DNA of 64,000 bases from assembly GCF_001020565.1 (NCBI RefSeq), contig NZ_LDAS01000001.1, positions 2,876,520 through 2,940,519 on the forward strand, read 5' to 3'. Both the position numbers and the translations under genes were made by a program. Position 1 is the stretch's first letter. Every line of letters begins with the position of its first letter. The DNA comes from Maribacter thermophilus (lineage in GTDB: Bacteria; Bacteroidota; Bacteroidia; Flavobacteriales; Flavobacteriaceae). Shown here one piece after another: positions 63,798-64,000 of the stretch. The notes beneath the pieces are model-generated. The model did not search any database. It was not told where the DNA came from and saw only the letters and a program-made list of their open reading frames with translations.

Positions 63798-64000
63798 TTT
63801 TTCCTCCTACGGAAGATTTGAACCCTCCTGAATTAGTGCCTAGGCCCTTTCCTTTCATCGTACATGATGCATTAAAGGTAGCACCAGGCTCAACGGCCAA
63901 TTTAGAAACGGATACCGTACCCTCGATTATTGCAGATGACTTTAACGATAGTAGATCGGAAACCAATAGTTCGCCGTTGAAACTGCCTTCGATATCGGCA
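63775..64000 (-). CDS. Bactofilin, C-terminal part (cut by window edge)
   Basis: The last 74 residues of a polymer-forming bactofilin; the frame stays open to base 64000. The hexapeptide-like rungs (IEGSFNGELLVSD, AIIEGTVSVSKLAVEPGATFNASCTM) match the right-handed beta-helix core, followed by a Gly/Ser/Lys tail. Bactofilins are membrane-associated cytoskeletal scaffolds. It lies upstream of and overlaps atpZ, so it may be transcribed with the ATP synthase genes. Confidence 0.9.
   Translation of the reverse strand, partial: ADIEGSFNGELLVSDLLSLKSSAIIEGTVSVSKLAVEPGATFNASCTMKGKGLGTNSGGFKSSVGGKNEPAKAS

Overview
The window looks like a chromosome segment of a marine-type Flavobacteriaceae bacterium (phylum Bacteroidota). 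The support is a low-GC sequence, a gldH gliding lipoprotein gene, DUF3078/DUF2480/DUF4292 family proteins, a split F-type ATP synthase operon lacking atpD and atpC, a three-gene sdhCAB operon, and repeated matches to the flavobacterial promoter pattern TTG-N17-23-TANNTTTG. A Maribacter/Zobellia-like genus is only a guess. I see no rRNA, tRNA, CRISPR array, prophage or insertion sequence; most of the window is core chromosome.

Layout. 1-9.3 kb: the end of hflX, then a long leftward suf operon (sufA, sufB, a metallo-beta-lactamase-fold lipoprotein, sufC, sufD, sufS, sufE, a SufT/MIP18-like gene, DUF2480, DUF3078). 9.4-14.8 kb: thiL, a small Cys/His protein, brnQ, then exonuclease III, aminopeptidase P and a 57-residue membrane protein. 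14.9-21.5 kb: two overlapping M28 peptidase genes, a giant BNR/sortilin-like beta-propeller protein and a DUF2721 membrane protein. 21.8-27.1 kb: sdhCAB, an orphan Vsr-like nuclease and a methionine-type aminotransferase. 27.1-31.3 kb: a serine beta-lactamase-like hydrolase, a GNAT acetyltransferase and an S9 peptidase. 31.3-32.6 kb: a gene-poor stretch holding a small lipoprotein and several very short transcription units, including two related microproteins. 32.6-38.0 kb: 3-oxoacid CoA-transferase, then ricT-gldH-PBP1A. 38.2-42.0 kb: an MFS exporter and a trhP-ferredoxin-trhO operon. 42.4-46.0 kb: recA, then a lipoprotein, an ECF sigma factor and a protein with an inner-membrane helix, a long disordered linker and an outer-membrane barrel. 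46.0-58.0 kb: plsC, trpS, dprA, an HU-CCDC81/SPOR protein, thioesterase, aldo/keto reductase, an envelope operon (flippase, dut, TPR, DUF4292, EnvC-like) and a TetA-like MFS gene. 58.0-64.0 kb: the leftward ATP synthase operon (bactofilin end, atpZ, DUF6168-like, atpB, E, F, H, A, G).

Four loci deserve attention. The lipoprotein/ECF-sigma/barrel cassette has the architecture of the dual membrane-spanning anti-sigma factors described in Bacteroides. The trhP-ferredoxin-trhO operon joins the oxygen-independent and oxygen-dependent routes of tRNA U34 hydroxylation. The microprotein island at 31.4-32.5 kb carries two tiny proteins sharing a C-terminal LTKKLFM signature, each with its own hairpin terminator. 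The suf operon contains a lactonase-like periplasmic lipoprotein between sufB and sufC.
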